64,000 nt of DNA. It comes from Alphaproteobacteria bacterium 41-28. Its GTDB lineage: Bacteria > Pseudomonadota > Alphaproteobacteria > UBA9655. The stretch spans positions 241,864 to 305,863 of the forward strand of contig MKUL01000037.1 of the NCBI GenBank assembly GCA_001897795.1, in the 5' to 3' direction. Under the pieces are notes generated by a model. That model was given only the letters and a program-made list of their open reading frames with translations, had not been told where the DNA came from and searched no databases. Shown here piece after piece: positions 12,980 to 20,969 of this stretch; positions within the stretch are counted from its first letter, which is position 1; every line of letters begins with the position of its first letter. A program made the position numbers and the translations under genes.

Positions 12980-14010
12980 CAGCGTCCCCGCGCCTTCTCG
13001 CTTCGGAAGAAAATCCCGAAATTGCCGAAATCACTCTGCGCCCCCAACGCCTTGAAGAATTTGTTGGGCAAGCCCAAGCGCGAATGAATCTCAAAGTTTT
13101 TATTGAAGCCGCCAAAACACGGCGTGAAGCCATGGATCATGTCCTCTTTTATGGACCCCCCGGACTTGGCAAAACCACCCTTTCGCAAATCATGGCGCGG
13201 GAATTGGGTGTTGGCTTCAGGTCCACCTCTGGTCCTGTCATTGCGCGCGCGGGTGATTTAGCGGCTCTTTTGACCAATCTTCAACCCTATGACGTTCTTT
13301 TTATTGATGAAATTCACCGTCTCAACCCAGCCGTTGAGGAGATCCTCTACCCAGCTATGGAGGACTATAAATTGGATCTTATGATCGGCGAGGGGCCAGC
13401 AGCACGATCTGTTCAAATTGACCTTCCCCCTTTCACCCTCATCGGCGCCACAACTCGATCAGGACTCATTTCCTCACCCTTGCGGGATCGATTCGGCATT
13501 CCCGTGCGTCTTATTTTCTACACCCCTGAGGAATTACAGGATGTTCTTCTTAGGGGTGCTCGTGCCCTTCAAACACCGCTTACGCAAGAGGGCGCCATTG
13601 AAATTGCAAGGCGATCGCGAGGAACTCCAAGGATTGCCCTTAGACTTTTAAGGCGAATCCGCGATTTTGTGATTGTCGAAGGAGAAACGGAAATCACGGC
13701 GAGGGGGGCAGATCGCGCCTTAGCCCATTTAGAAGTTGATTCTCAAGGTCTTGATGCGATGGATCATCGCTATCTCACGCACATTATTGAGCACTTTGAG
13801 GGAGGCCCTGTTGGTATTGAAACTTTAGCTGCAGCCTTAGCTGAACAAAAGGATACACTTGAAGATGTGATTGAGCCCTATCTCCTTCAACAAGGATACA
13901 TTCAACGAACTCCCAGAGGACGCATGCTGACTCAACGTGCCTATGAGGCCTTGGGGGTTAAGGCTCCAACCCATGCAGTGGCATCTCCCCTTGAGAATTT
14001 TGATGAATAA
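12976..14010 (+). CDS. ruvB: Holliday junction branch migration helicase RuvB
   Basis: Hexameric AAA+ motor that drives branch migration on RuvA-bound junctions. The 344-residue protein has Walker A GPPGLGKT at 60-67, Walker [10 protein letters not shown], sensor 1 [10 protein letters not shown], the arginine-finger region SPLRDRFGI, and a C-terminal winged helix ([17 protein letters not shown]). Translation is coupled to ruvA by an ATGA overlap. ybgC-tolQRA follow after a 190-bp gap filled by a family C repeat, as is common in alphaproteobacteria. Confidence 0.98.
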   Translation: MTASPRLLASEENPEIAEITLRPQRLEEFVGQAQARMNLKVFIEAAKTRREAMDHVLFYGPPGLGKTTLSQIMARELGVGFRSTSGPVIARAGDLAALLTNLQPYDVLFIDEIHRLNPAVEEILYPAMEDYKLDLMIGEGPAARSVQIDLPPFTLIGATTRSGLISSPLRDRFGIPVRLIFYTPEELQDVLLRGARALQTPLTQEGAIEIARRSRGTPRIALRLLRRIRDFVIVEGETEITARGADRALAHLEVDSQGLDAMDHRYLTHIIEHFEGGPVGIETLAAALAEQKDTLEDVIEPYLLQQGYIQRTPRGRMLTQRAYEALGVKAPTHAVASPLENFDE

Positions 14011-14027
14011 TAACCCATCAAACACTT

Positions 14028-14177
14028 GTGTCATCCTTGGCAAGAAATGCTTTGCCCTTGCGAAAGCGAGGGCCTTAACATTTGGCCGAGGATCTCTTCG
14101 GCAACAGGATCCTCGGGTCAAGAAAAGCCATTGTTTTTCATACGAAAAACAAGTCTTTTCTGGCCCAAGGATGACAC
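14028..14177. repeat. Family C palindromic repeat (GTGTCATCCTTGG ends)
   Basis: A 150-nt element bounded by GTGTCATCCTTGG and CCAAGGATGACAC. Inside are CAAGAAATGCTTTGC, GGCCGAGGATC, GGATCCTCGGGTCAAGAAA and TTTTTCATACGAAAAACAA hairpins. The copy at 40941-41093 is the same element in the opposite orientation. It fills the ruvB-ybgC gap and ends 25 bp before the ybgC start. Confidence 0.85.
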
Positions 14178-14201
14178 TTAGGGGAGGCGCGAGGTGTCAC
14201 G

Positions 14202-14621
14202 ATGAATAAATTTCATACGCTCCCCCTCCGTGTTTATTTTGAAGATACTGATACAGGTGGACTTGTTTATTATGCGAATTACTTAAAATTTGCTGAACGC
14301 GGACGCACAGAACTGTTACGTTATTTGGGTATAAGTCATGCAGAAATGATAAAAAAACAAGGCGTTATGTTTGTCGTACGGTCCTGTTTGTTAAACTGCC
14401 TTGCACCCGCCCGCCTAGATGATGTATTAGAAGTAAGAACTTACTTTAAAAAGCTGAGCTATGCCAAACTTGAAGTAAGCCAAACTATTGTTCGTGAGGA
14501 TCAACTTATTGCAACGCTGGAAGTTGTTTTGGCTTGCATCAATGCGTTAGGTAAGCCCATAAAGATGGATGATCGTTTCCGTCATTTGCTTGAAACCTAT
14601 GAATCCAATTTGGAGAGTTAA
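14202..14621 (+). CDS. ybgC: YbgC-type acyl-CoA thioesterase of the Tol-Pal cluster
   Basis: Hot-dog-fold thioesterase of the 4-hydroxybenzoyl-CoA thioesterase family, usually first in the tol-pal operon and thought to act on phospholipid-related acyl thioesters. The 139-residue protein carries the family motif FEDTDTGGLVYYANYLKFAE, with the catalytic Asp, followed by RGRTELLRYLG. GAGGTG lies about 6 nt before the ATG. tolQ begins two bases after the stop, so the genes are co-transcribed. Confidence 0.94.
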   Translation: MNKFHTLPLRVYFEDTDTGGLVYYANYLKFAERGRTELLRYLGISHAEMIKKQGVMFVVRSCLLNCLAPARLDDVLEVRTYFKKLSYAKLEVSQTIVREDQLIATLEVVLACINALGKPIKMDDRFRHLLETYESNLES

Positions 14622-14623
14622 GA

Positions 14624-15355
14624 ATGCCGACTACATCTACACCTTTACCTGACTTAAATGGCGTTGTCGCAACTGCTGAAGTCATGGCTCATGATCTTTC
14701 CCTTTGGGGTCTTTTTACGTCAGCCGACCTCGTTGTCCAGCTGATTATGGTTGGTTTACTTACAGCCTCTTTCTGGTCATGGACCATTATTTTTAATAAA
14801 GGTCTTCGCATTAGAAACCTTTTTACATTGGCCAATCAATTTGAAGATTCTTTTTGGTCCGGCGGTTCCTTAGAGCTTCTCTTTGAGCGCATTGGCAATC
14901 GTCCACGCGACCCCATGAGTGCTGTTTTTGCTGCAGCCATGCGGGAATGGAAGAGGACGAGTGAGAGCGGACGTTCATCCGTAACTCTCCCCGAACGCAT
15001 TGAACGAGCGATGCATGTTACCTTAAGCCGAGAGATGGATAGGCTTGAACGTCATATGGGCTTTTTAGCCACCCTTGGATCCACCGCAACCTTTATTGGT
15101 CTTTTTGGAACTGTTTGGGGAATTATGAACAGCTTCCAGGCCATTGCAGCGTCCAACAATACAAGTCTTGCCGTCGTAGCTCCTGGTATCGCGGAAGCCC
15201 TTTTTGCGACAGCCATTGGCCTTGTGGCCGCTATTCCTGCCATGATGGCTTATAACAAATTTTCCCTTGAACTCAATCGGTACGCCAATCGTTTGGATTC
15301 TTTCGCTAATGAATTTGGAGCCATCATTTCCCGCCAATTGGAAGAAGGAAATTAA
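14624..15355 (+). CDS. tolQ: Tol-Pal system proton channel protein TolQ
   Basis: ExbB/TolQ/MotA-type inner-membrane protein that, with TolR, converts proton motive force into TolA movement for outer-membrane constriction at division. The 243-residue protein has three TM segments: about 37-58 (LVVQLIMVGLLTASFWSWTI), a second in LATLGSTATFIGLFGTVWGI, and a third in AEALFATAIGLVAAIPAMM. The last two carry the conserved Thr/Pro residues of the channel. GGAG precedes the start, and tolR begins two bases after its stop. Confidence 0.95.
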   Translation: MPTTSTPLPDLNGVVATAEVMAHDLSLWGLFTSADLVVQLIMVGLLTASFWSWTIIFNKGLRIRNLFTLANQFEDSFWSGGSLELLFERIGNRPRDPMSAVFAAAMREWKRTSESGRSSVTLPERIERAMHVTLSREMDRLERHMGFLATLGSTATFIGLFGTVWGIMNSFQAIAASNNTSLAVVAPGIAEALFATAIGLVAAIPAMMAYNKFSLELNRYANRLDSFANEFGAIISRQLEEGN

Positions 15356-15357
15356 AA

Positions 15358-15828
15358 ATGGCCTTTTCCGTCGACACAACATCAAGGACAAAAGGACGAC
15401 GGCGGAGTACTCGCCTTGTTTCTGAGATCAATGTCACTCCCATGGTGGATGTGATGTTGGTCCTTCTTGTGGTTTTTATGATTACAGCTCCATTACTCAC
15501 AGTAGGTGTTCCTGTGGATCTGCCGAAGACGAAAGCGTCCGCCATGAACGAAAAAGATAAGCCCCTGAACGTTGTGGTCGATGCTAAGGGAAACATTCTC
15601 CTTCAAGAAACACCTCTTGAGCTTTCTTCACTTGTTCCACAACTCATTGCGATTACGGGATCGAACCCTGAAGTCCGTATTCATGTCAGAGGAGATAAAG
15701 GAATTTCTTATGGACGTGTGATGGAAGTCATGGGAGCCATTAACGCGGCAGGCTTCACAAAAGTAGCTCTCATCACTGATCCTTCGGGCGGGCCTTCGCA
15801 AACCCCTCCGGATGAGTCACGAAAGTAA
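15358..15828 (+). CDS. tolR: Tol-Pal system protein TolR
   Basis: ExbD/TolR-family partner of TolQ. The 156-residue protein has a short basic cytoplasmic N-terminus (TKGRRRSTRL), a single TM helix (about 27-48) with the essential proton-path Asp at 31 (VTPMVDVMLVLLVVFM), and a periplasmic domain ending GRVMEVMGAINAAGFTKVALIT. The C-terminal tail (GGPSQTPPDESRK) overlaps the beginning of the next gene. Confidence 0.95.
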   Translation: MAFSVDTTSRTKGRRRSTRLVSEINVTPMVDVMLVLLVVFMITAPLLTVGVPVDLPKTKASAMNEKDKPLNVVVDAKGNILLQETPLELSSLVPQLIAITGSNPEVRIHVRGDKGISYGRVMEVMGAINAAGFTKVALITDPSGGPSQTPPDESRK

Positions 15829-16687
15829 ATGCATGCGTGATGGCGCACTCCTTTCAGGTCTTCTCCACGGTGTTGTTATTCTCCTTCTGCTCATCGGGAT
15901 ACCTAATTTTTTGCGTCGTGAGTTAGAGCCCCCTCCCATCATTCCCATTGAAATTCTTAATATTTCAGATTTAACCCAAGCGCCTGACCTTAAAGTCAAA
16001 CCCAAAGACGACAGCCCTAAGAAAGAGACCGAGGAAAAGCCTGAGCCTCCAAAACCAACCCCTGTCGCTGAAAAAACACCTGACCCGGAACCTGAAGAAA
16101 AACCAGACCCAGAGCCTGACGTTGCGCCTGAGCCTGAACTTACCATGGATGATCTTTTGGCCCCCATCGTGGAAACAAAGCCTAAGGAAGAGAAACCCAA
16201 AGAAAAGCCCAAGGAAAAACCAAAGGAAAAGAAGAAAAAAAAGAAAAAGTCGAAGAAGGACTTTATGAAGCTTTTGAATGACGTTGAAAAAAGAGAATCC
16301 TCATCCGATGGGCCCACCCAAAAGGAGCAAGATGAAAGCTCAACGGCCGATCATGCGGCACGGTATGTTGGGAATCTTTCAGTGACGGAGATGGATCTTC
16401 TTAGACAGCAAATGAAAGAACACTGGGTTCCGCCTGCAGGGGCTAAAGATGCTAAGGACCTTAGTGTAGATATAAGAGTAGAACTAAACCCCGATGCCAC
16501 GGTTCGATCAGTCGTTGCTGAAAATCCAAGCAAACCCATGAGTGATCCTTATATGAAGTCTTTTGTCGATAGTGCTATTAGGGCCGTCTGGAAAGCCAGC
16601 CCCCTAAAACTACCCCATGATCGTTACGAGGGCAGGAATGGTTGGAAAACAACTGTTATTAATTTCGATCCCCAATATATTTTGTAA
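15812..16687 (+). CDS. tolA: TolA-like periplasm-spanning protein
   Basis: Energy-transducing protein linking TolQR to the outer membrane. The 291-residue product has an N-terminal TM anchor (about 14-33), a long Pro/Glu/Lys-rich spacer (about 42-155) with repeated KEKPKEKPKEK-type units, and a C-terminal TonB/TolA-like domain (SVTEMDLLRQQMKEHWVPP...). The start could be ATG 15812, inside tolR, or ATG 15833 five bases after the tolR stop; neither has a strong ribosome-binding site. tolB and pal, normally next, are absent here: a family B repeat and a convergent ABC transporter follow. Confidence 0.85.
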   Translation: MSHESKCMRDGALLSGLLHGVVILLLLIGIPNFLRRELEPPPIIPIEILNISDLTQAPDLKVKPKDDSPKKETEEKPEPPKPTPVAEKTPDPEPEEKPDPEPDVAPEPELTMDDLLAPIVETKPKEEKPKEKPKEKPKEKKKKKKKSKKDFMKLLNDVEKRESSSDGPTQKEQDESSTADHAARYVGNLSVTEMDLLRQQMKEHWVPPAGAKDAKDLSVDIRVELNPDATVRSVVAENPSKPMSDPYMKSFVDSAIRAVWKASPLKLPHDRYEGRNGWKTTVINFDPQYIL

Positions 16688-16697
16688 GATTCAAAAA

Positions 16698-16876
16698 CCC
16701 CTCACCCGTCACGCGCTTTGCGCGTGACGACCTCTCCCACAAGGGGAGAGGTAACGCAACCACCACTTAAATCACCTCTCCCCTTTGAGAGAAGCCACGG
16801 TCACAGCATTGAACGTATACGAAGAATCACCTCTCCCCCTTGTGGGAGAGGTCGCCGCGTAGCGGCGGGTGAGAGG
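16698..16876. repeat. Family B palindromic repeat between convergent genes
   Basis: Starts CCCCTCACCCG, with hairpin GTCACGCGC...GCGTGAC, then GACCTCTCCCACAAGGGGAG. The right half is the inverse, ending GCGGCGGGTGAGAGG. It lies between the 3' ends of tolA and glnQ, so it could serve as a bidirectional terminator. Confidence 0.8.
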
Positions 16877-16881
16877 TAACC

Positions 16882-17604
16882 TCACAACACCTTCTCCAAA
16901 AACTCCCGGGCCCGTTTTGTTTGAGGAGATTTAAAGAAAGTCTGACTGGCGGAATCCTCAACAAGGTGACCCTCATCTAAAAACCAAACCCTGTCAGCTA
17001 CCTCGCGCGCAAACCCCATCTCATGAGTCACAATCACCATCGTTATTCCCGTGTGAGCAAGCTCCTTCATAACATTTAACACTTCTTTGACCACTTCAGG
17101 GTCTAAGGCAGAAGTGGGTTCATCAAAAAGAATGGCCTCTGGTTCCATGGCAAGAGCGCGAGCAATGGCCGCGCGTTGCTTCTGTCCTCCCGATAAATGA
17201 GGGGGGTAGGTATTTGCTTTATTCTTAAGACCTACCTTTGCTAAAAGACTTTTCCCTAGAGCGACTGCTTTCTTACGAGGAAGTTTTTTCACTTTGATAG
17301 GAGCATAAATGATATTTTCAAGGGTTGTCATATGGGGGAAAAGATTAAACTGCTGAAAAACCATCCCCACTTTTGAGCGAATTTTTCCAATATCAACGCG
17401 GCCTTCAGTAATACACACGCCATCGATACAAACCTTGCCACTTGTCGGAACCTCTAAGAGGTTGATTGCCCGCAGAAGTGTTGATTTCCCAGATCCTGAG
17501 GGTCCAATAATGGCCAAAACTTCCCCTTGAGCGACATGTCCTGAAATGCCTTTCAGGACCTCATGGTCACCAAAGAACTTATGAATCTTTTCAAGACGAA
17601 TCAT
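16882..17604 (-). CDS. glnQ: Polar amino-acid ABC transporter ATPase (GlnQ type)
   Basis: Cytoplasmic ATPase powering uptake of a polar amino acid, probably glutamine or a relative. The 240-residue protein has Walker A GPSGSGKST, Q-loop GMVFQQFNLFPHMT, signature LSGGQKQR, Walker B AILFDEPTSALDPE and the H-loop VTHEMGFAREVADRV, the GlnQ/HisP wording. It overlaps the permease gene upstream by 4 nt and is the last gene of a leftward three-gene operon. The exact substrate cannot be read from the sequence. Confidence 0.92.
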   Translation of the reverse strand: MIRLEKIHKFFGDHEVLKGISGHVAQGEVLAIIGPSGSGKSTLLRAINLLEVPTSGKVCIDGVCITEGRVDIGKIRSKVGMVFQQFNLFPHMTTLENIIYAPIKVKKLPRKKAVALGKSLLAKVGLKNKANTYPPHLSGGQKQRAAIARALAMEPEAILFDEPTSALDPEVVKEVLNVMKELAHTGITMVIVTHEMGFAREVADRVWFLDEGHLVEDSASQTFFKSPQTKRAREFLEKVL

Positions 17605-18272
17605 GTTGTTTTCAATTTCTTTTCAAGAAGTTGCGCCGCAAAAGTCAGAATCATAATAAGAACATAATACAAAGCGCCTGCAACGATGAGGGGCTCAAAA
17701 TAAAGATATTTTTCACTGGCTACAATATTGGCACGGCGCAAAATATCAGCACCGCCGATAACCGAGATAAGGGTTGATTCCTTTATCAAATCTATTGCTT
17801 CATTAACAAGAGACGGCAAACTATTACGAATCGCCTGAGGTAAAATAATGTCTTTCATGATCAAAGAATAGGAAATCCCCAAAGAAAGAGCCGCTTCCAT
17901 TTGCCCTTTATCAACGGCATTAATTCCCGCACGGATATGTTCTGAAACGTAAGCTCCTGAATTAAGCGTAAACGTTAAAATACCTGCTTCCCAAATTGAA
18001 ATCGTGTATCCGGTCAGCTGAGGCGTTGCGTAATAAATGAGCGTCAACTGCAAAAGCAAAGGGGTTCCCCTGAATACAGACGTATAAAAGCCTGCACACC
18101 ACTTGAGAAAGTTGACTGAGCTTACCTTACAAAGAGCCAAGAGCATCCCCCACACAAATCCCAAACACAAAGAAACGGCTGTATAAGCAAGTGTAACTTG
18201 GACACCCTCAAGGATATAAGGAACAGACGGCCAAATGCGTTCGAAATCTAAGAGTATCACTGCGTAATCCAC
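17601..18272 (-). CDS. glnP: Polar amino-acid ABC transporter permease
   Basis: Inner-membrane permease of the His/Glu/Gln/Arg/opine family (223 residues). It has about five TM helices. The N-terminal block YILEGVQVTLAYTAVSLCLGF is typical, and the EAA loop ISYSLIMKDIILPQAIRNSLPSL, which docks on the ATPase, is clear. It is encoded between the binding-protein and ATPase genes, overlapping the former by 16 nt and the latter by 4 nt. Confidence 0.92.
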   Translation of the reverse strand: MDYAVILLDFERIWPSVPYILEGVQVTLAYTAVSLCLGFVWGMLLALCKVSSVNFLKWCAGFYTSVFRGTPLLLQLTLIYYATPQLTGYTISIWEAGILTFTLNSGAYVSEHIRAGINAVDKGQMEAALSLGISYSLIMKDIILPQAIRNSLPSLVNEAIDLIKESTLISVIGGADILRRANIVASEKYLYFEPLIVAGALYYVLIMILTFAAQLLEKKLKTT

Positions 18273-19006
18273 TTTTCCGCGATTTTCTCAAGGTCACTCT
18301 TCATCTTTTTAAGGGCCTCATTGGTAGGAGCAACTAAGGGCGAGCCTTTAGGAAAGGCAATCGCTTTTTCTTCTCCCGGGGTGTCCAATATGATTACCTT
18401 AACTCCTGGAGTTGAGGCAGCAACTTTATGAACAATTGAATCACCCATCAGAATAGCTTGAATACGCCCACTTTTCAGTTCTTGAACAAGGTCACCCACT
18501 TTATTTAAAGAGATAACAGAAAGTCCTGGTATCGTTTTTACCCATTTATGGGCTAAAGCTTCATGAGAACTTCCTAGTTGAACCCCCAACTTTTTGTCGC
18601 TCAATTCTTTTTCTGACGTCAAAGTAGAATTCTCGAGCACAAGAAGTGCAGGCTTATTTCTAAAGTAGGAATCTGAGAAATCAACACTTTTACGCCTCTC
18701 ATCCGTTGGGGAAAACTCTGCAATAGCCATATCAGCCCGACCCGATTGAAGGGAAGGAATAAGAGCAGAAAAGTCGGCTTCTACAACCTTGATAGGGCGA
18801 CCGAGCCGCTCACTAAGTTTTTGTATTACGTCCATATCAAACCCAATCACTTTGTCTCCGCCCGTTGCTGTATCTTTAAACTCAAAAGGAGGATTGTCAG
18901 GAGAGGTAATAACAATGATAGGCTTCTGGGCCTCTGTATCCTTTTTCTCGCCACATCCCACAAGTGTGATAAGGCACAAGCCTATGCAAAATAGTCTTAC
19001 TGACAT
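18257..19006 (-). CDS. Amino-acid ABC transporter substrate-binding lipoprotein
   Basis: Periplasmic SBP_bac_3 binding protein, 249 residues, with a lipoprotein signal peptide ending in the lipobox LVGC (Cys18). The mature protein shows DNPPFEFKD, VIGFDMDVIQKLSERLGRP, ADMAIAEFSPTDERRKSVDFS and DKKLGVQLGSS, characteristic of GlnH/ArtJ-like proteins. The arginine and aspartate that clamp the ligand alpha-amino acid group appear present (ERRKSV). It is the first transporter gene, and its start overlaps the stop of a small lipoprotein gene. Confidence 0.92.
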   Translation of the reverse strand: MSVRLFCIGLCLITLVGCGEKKDTEAQKPIIVITSPDNPPFEFKDTATGGDKVIGFDMDVIQKLSERLGRPIKVVEADFSALIPSLQSGRADMAIAEFSPTDERRKSVDFSDSYFRNKPALLVLENSTLTSEKELSDKKLGVQLGSSHEALAHKWVKTIPGLSVISLNKVGDLVQELKSGRIQAILMGDSIVHKVAASTPGVKVIILDTPGEEKAIAFPKGSPLVAPTNEALKKMKSDLEKIAEKWITQ

Positions 19007-19194
19007 GTCTCAACCTTTTCGTTAAAAACTTTTCTTCTGAGTGCTCCCTGAGCTGAATCTTTAATCCTTACGTGGTGCCAAGGCTGCCTTATTTCAGGAT
19101 AGTTCATTTCGTCAATGTACTCCTTCTCCCACATATGTGCACATCCCCCAAGGGCAATAAGGCTAAAGCACTCACAAAAAGCCCTCAACACCAC
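18997..19194 (-). CDS. Small lipoprotein upstream of the ABC transporter
   Basis: Not recognised. A 65-residue product starting at GTG 19194 with AAGGAG 7 nt upstream. It has a short signal peptide ending in lipobox ALGGC, followed by a charged tail (EKEYIDEMNYPEIRQPWHHV). Its 3' end overlaps the binding-protein start by 10 nt, suggesting one transcript. A good ribosome-binding site and a clean lipobox support a real gene, though its small size leaves doubt. Confidence 0.65.
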   Translation of the reverse strand: MVLRAFCECFSLIALGGCAHMWEKEYIDEMNYPEIRQPWHHVRIKDSAQGALRRKVFNEKVETCQ

Positions 19195-19443
19195 TTTAAA
19201 CTCCTTCTCAGTAAAGCTACCTCTTAAAAGAGAATATTTTTCCTTTTAAGTAAAGAGCTTACCTGAGATTTTTTTGAAAAAACAAAAAATATGAGATCAT
19301 ACAACTTATATTTACCATTTTAAGTGGTCTCAAAAAGAAGTCAAATTTTAAAAATTGGTCTTTTGACATCTAACCGATTTTTTCTTGTTTTTTTCTCACT
19401 ATGCTCTATAAATATTCAAACATCTTTAAAATGTGGTAATTGT

Positions 19444-20781
19444 ATGAAAATATTTTTTTTAAAATTAGTGTTATTCTGTGGAATTGTAAGTTGTGTTAAC
19501 TTTCCCTCTTGGGCAGGGAAACACGAGCCTGAAAGTCTTGTGGATATCACCAGTAAAGTCGTCGCACACAATTTGTTAAAACCAAGCGAACCTGAAAAAG
19601 AACTCGAGCAAATTTATAGCTGCATGACTGTGCAGCTTCCCCAAACTCTTCAGCTCCTTCTCTTAAAGAGCTTGCCTTTCAAAAAAATTTTGATCGGTTT
19701 ATACCATAAAGCCAACAAAGAAATGGAAAGGAAAACAAAGGCAAAAACATCTTGTGCAACGGAGTTAGAATTAATCGACTCTCTTCGAATAATTTCTGAA
19801 AATTTTACCAGCAAGCTTATGCCTAGTTCTCAAGGAGCTGATCAATGGCAGTTTTATTGCTCTCGAAAAAGCTTCATGTTGCAAGATGATGCAATCATCA
19901 TGGACTCTTTTCAAGAGGCGCTTCAAGGTCCTTTCTCGAATCTAGAGCTTAGTTCTCGTGTTCTGTCAAGGCTTGATCAAACTCAATTCCAAGCTTTAAT
20001 TTACTCTCCAATCATTAAAAAACTCACCATTAGTCGTATCAAGGAGTCAACTAAAACTATAAAAGATCTTTTTATAACGGACGATCGTGACCCAAAAAAA
20101 CGCCCTTTTCCTGCCCTGACTCATTTATCCTTAAGCAATACCTATGCACATGAGCAAGCACTTAAACTTTACGATCAGGATCTCTTTTATCTTCTTCAAA
20201 GCCCGATCCTCCAGAACCTAAGGGGTGTAGATTTAAGTGGCAACAGGATTTCAAATATGGGGCTCTTAGCCATGACTTGGTGCCCGAGCTTGAGACATAT
20301 AACCCATTTAAATCTGGAGGATAACATTTTAGATCACGATGGTGTTGTGGTCCTTCTTCAAGCTGATTCTCTTCAAGGTCTGATCGATTTGAATATAAGC
20401 GGAGGAAAGGATTATATGCCTCTTACTGATAAGACTGCGGAAATTCTTGCCCAGCATCCCCATTTTCAAAAGTTGAAACGTTTCAGTATCCACACCCAGT
20501 CAATTACAGATATAGGAATTCGCGCTCTCGCTTTAAGTCCAAATTTTCCGGAACTTACCTATTTGGATGTAAATAACGAGTTTTTTTCGAATAAGGGGGC
20601 TCTTGAATTTGCGACAACCTCCTATACGGTTATAACTCCTCTCCCGAAATTAAGACGTTTGATTTTAACGTCATGTGATTCTGTAGACGCAAGATATGAG
20701 TCTGGAATAGAGCAAATTTCTGAAGAAACCACCTATGCTGAAATTAAAAAAGCTAGGCCTCGTTTGAAATTTGACTACTAG
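19444..20781 (+). CDS. Secreted leucine-rich-repeat protein (candidate effector)
   Basis: 445 residues starting MKIFFLKLVLFCGIVSCVNF, a signal peptide cleaved near SWA. The C-terminal half holds about five ribonuclease-inhibitor-like LRRs, with core units LTHLSLSNTYAHEQ, LRGVDLSGNRISNMG, ITHLNLEDNILDHDG, LIDLNISGGKDYMPL and LTYLDVNNEFFSNKG. RI-type LRRs are rare in free-living bacteria but common among host-interacting proteins of intracellular ones, so an effector role is plausible but inferred. An in-frame GTG at 19324 lies upstream, but the ATG at 19444 is preferred because it opens the signal peptide. The gene is a single unit next to tRNA-Gln. Confidence 0.8.
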   Translation: MKIFFLKLVLFCGIVSCVNFPSWAGKHEPESLVDITSKVVAHNLLKPSEPEKELEQIYSCMTVQLPQTLQLLLLKSLPFKKILIGLYHKANKEMERKTKAKTSCATELELIDSLRIISENFTSKLMPSSQGADQWQFYCSRKSFMLQDDAIIMDSFQEALQGPFSNLELSSRVLSRLDQTQFQALIYSPIIKKLTISRIKESTKTIKDLFITDDRDPKKRPFPALTHLSLSNTYAHEQALKLYDQDLFYLLQSPILQNLRGVDLSGNRISNMGLLAMTWCPSLRHITHLNLEDNILDHDGVVVLLQADSLQGLIDLNISGGKDYMPLTDKTAEILAQHPHFQKLKRFSIHTQSITDIGIRALALSPNFPELTYLDVNNEFFSNKGALEFATTSYTVITPLPKLRRLILTSCDSVDARYESGIEQISEETTYAEIKKARPRLKFDY

Positions 20782-20891
20782 CTATGACTTGCTGTTCTCT
20801 TCCAAAAACGAAGAGCTTAGGAGCATTCTGGGGGATCTGAACAAACAGTTGCAATTCTCACCAATTATTTTTATGGTACAGGCGATTCCTT

Positions 20892-20966
20892 TGGGGCGTA
20901 GCCAAGTGGTAAGGCAGCGGTTTTTGGTACCGCCATCCGCAGGTTCGAATCCTGCCGCCCCAGCCA
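20892..20966 (+). tRNA. tRNA-Gln (anticodon TTG)
   Basis: Complete cloverleaf: acceptor TGGGGCG/CGCCCCA, D-arm GCCAAGTGGTAAGGC, anticodon stem GCGGT/ACCGC with loop TTTTGGT placing anticodon TTG at 20934-20936, T-arm GCAGGTTCGAATCCTGC, discriminator G and encoded CCA. It lies between the LRR gene and the convergent MFS gene, whose stop codon is 3 bp away. Confidence 0.97.
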
Positions 20967-20969
20967 TCT

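Noticed and set aside
15817..16317. 166-codon Ser/Phe/Gly-rich frame on the minus strand
   Set aside because: Antisense shadow of the Pro/Lys/Glu-rich spacer of tolA.
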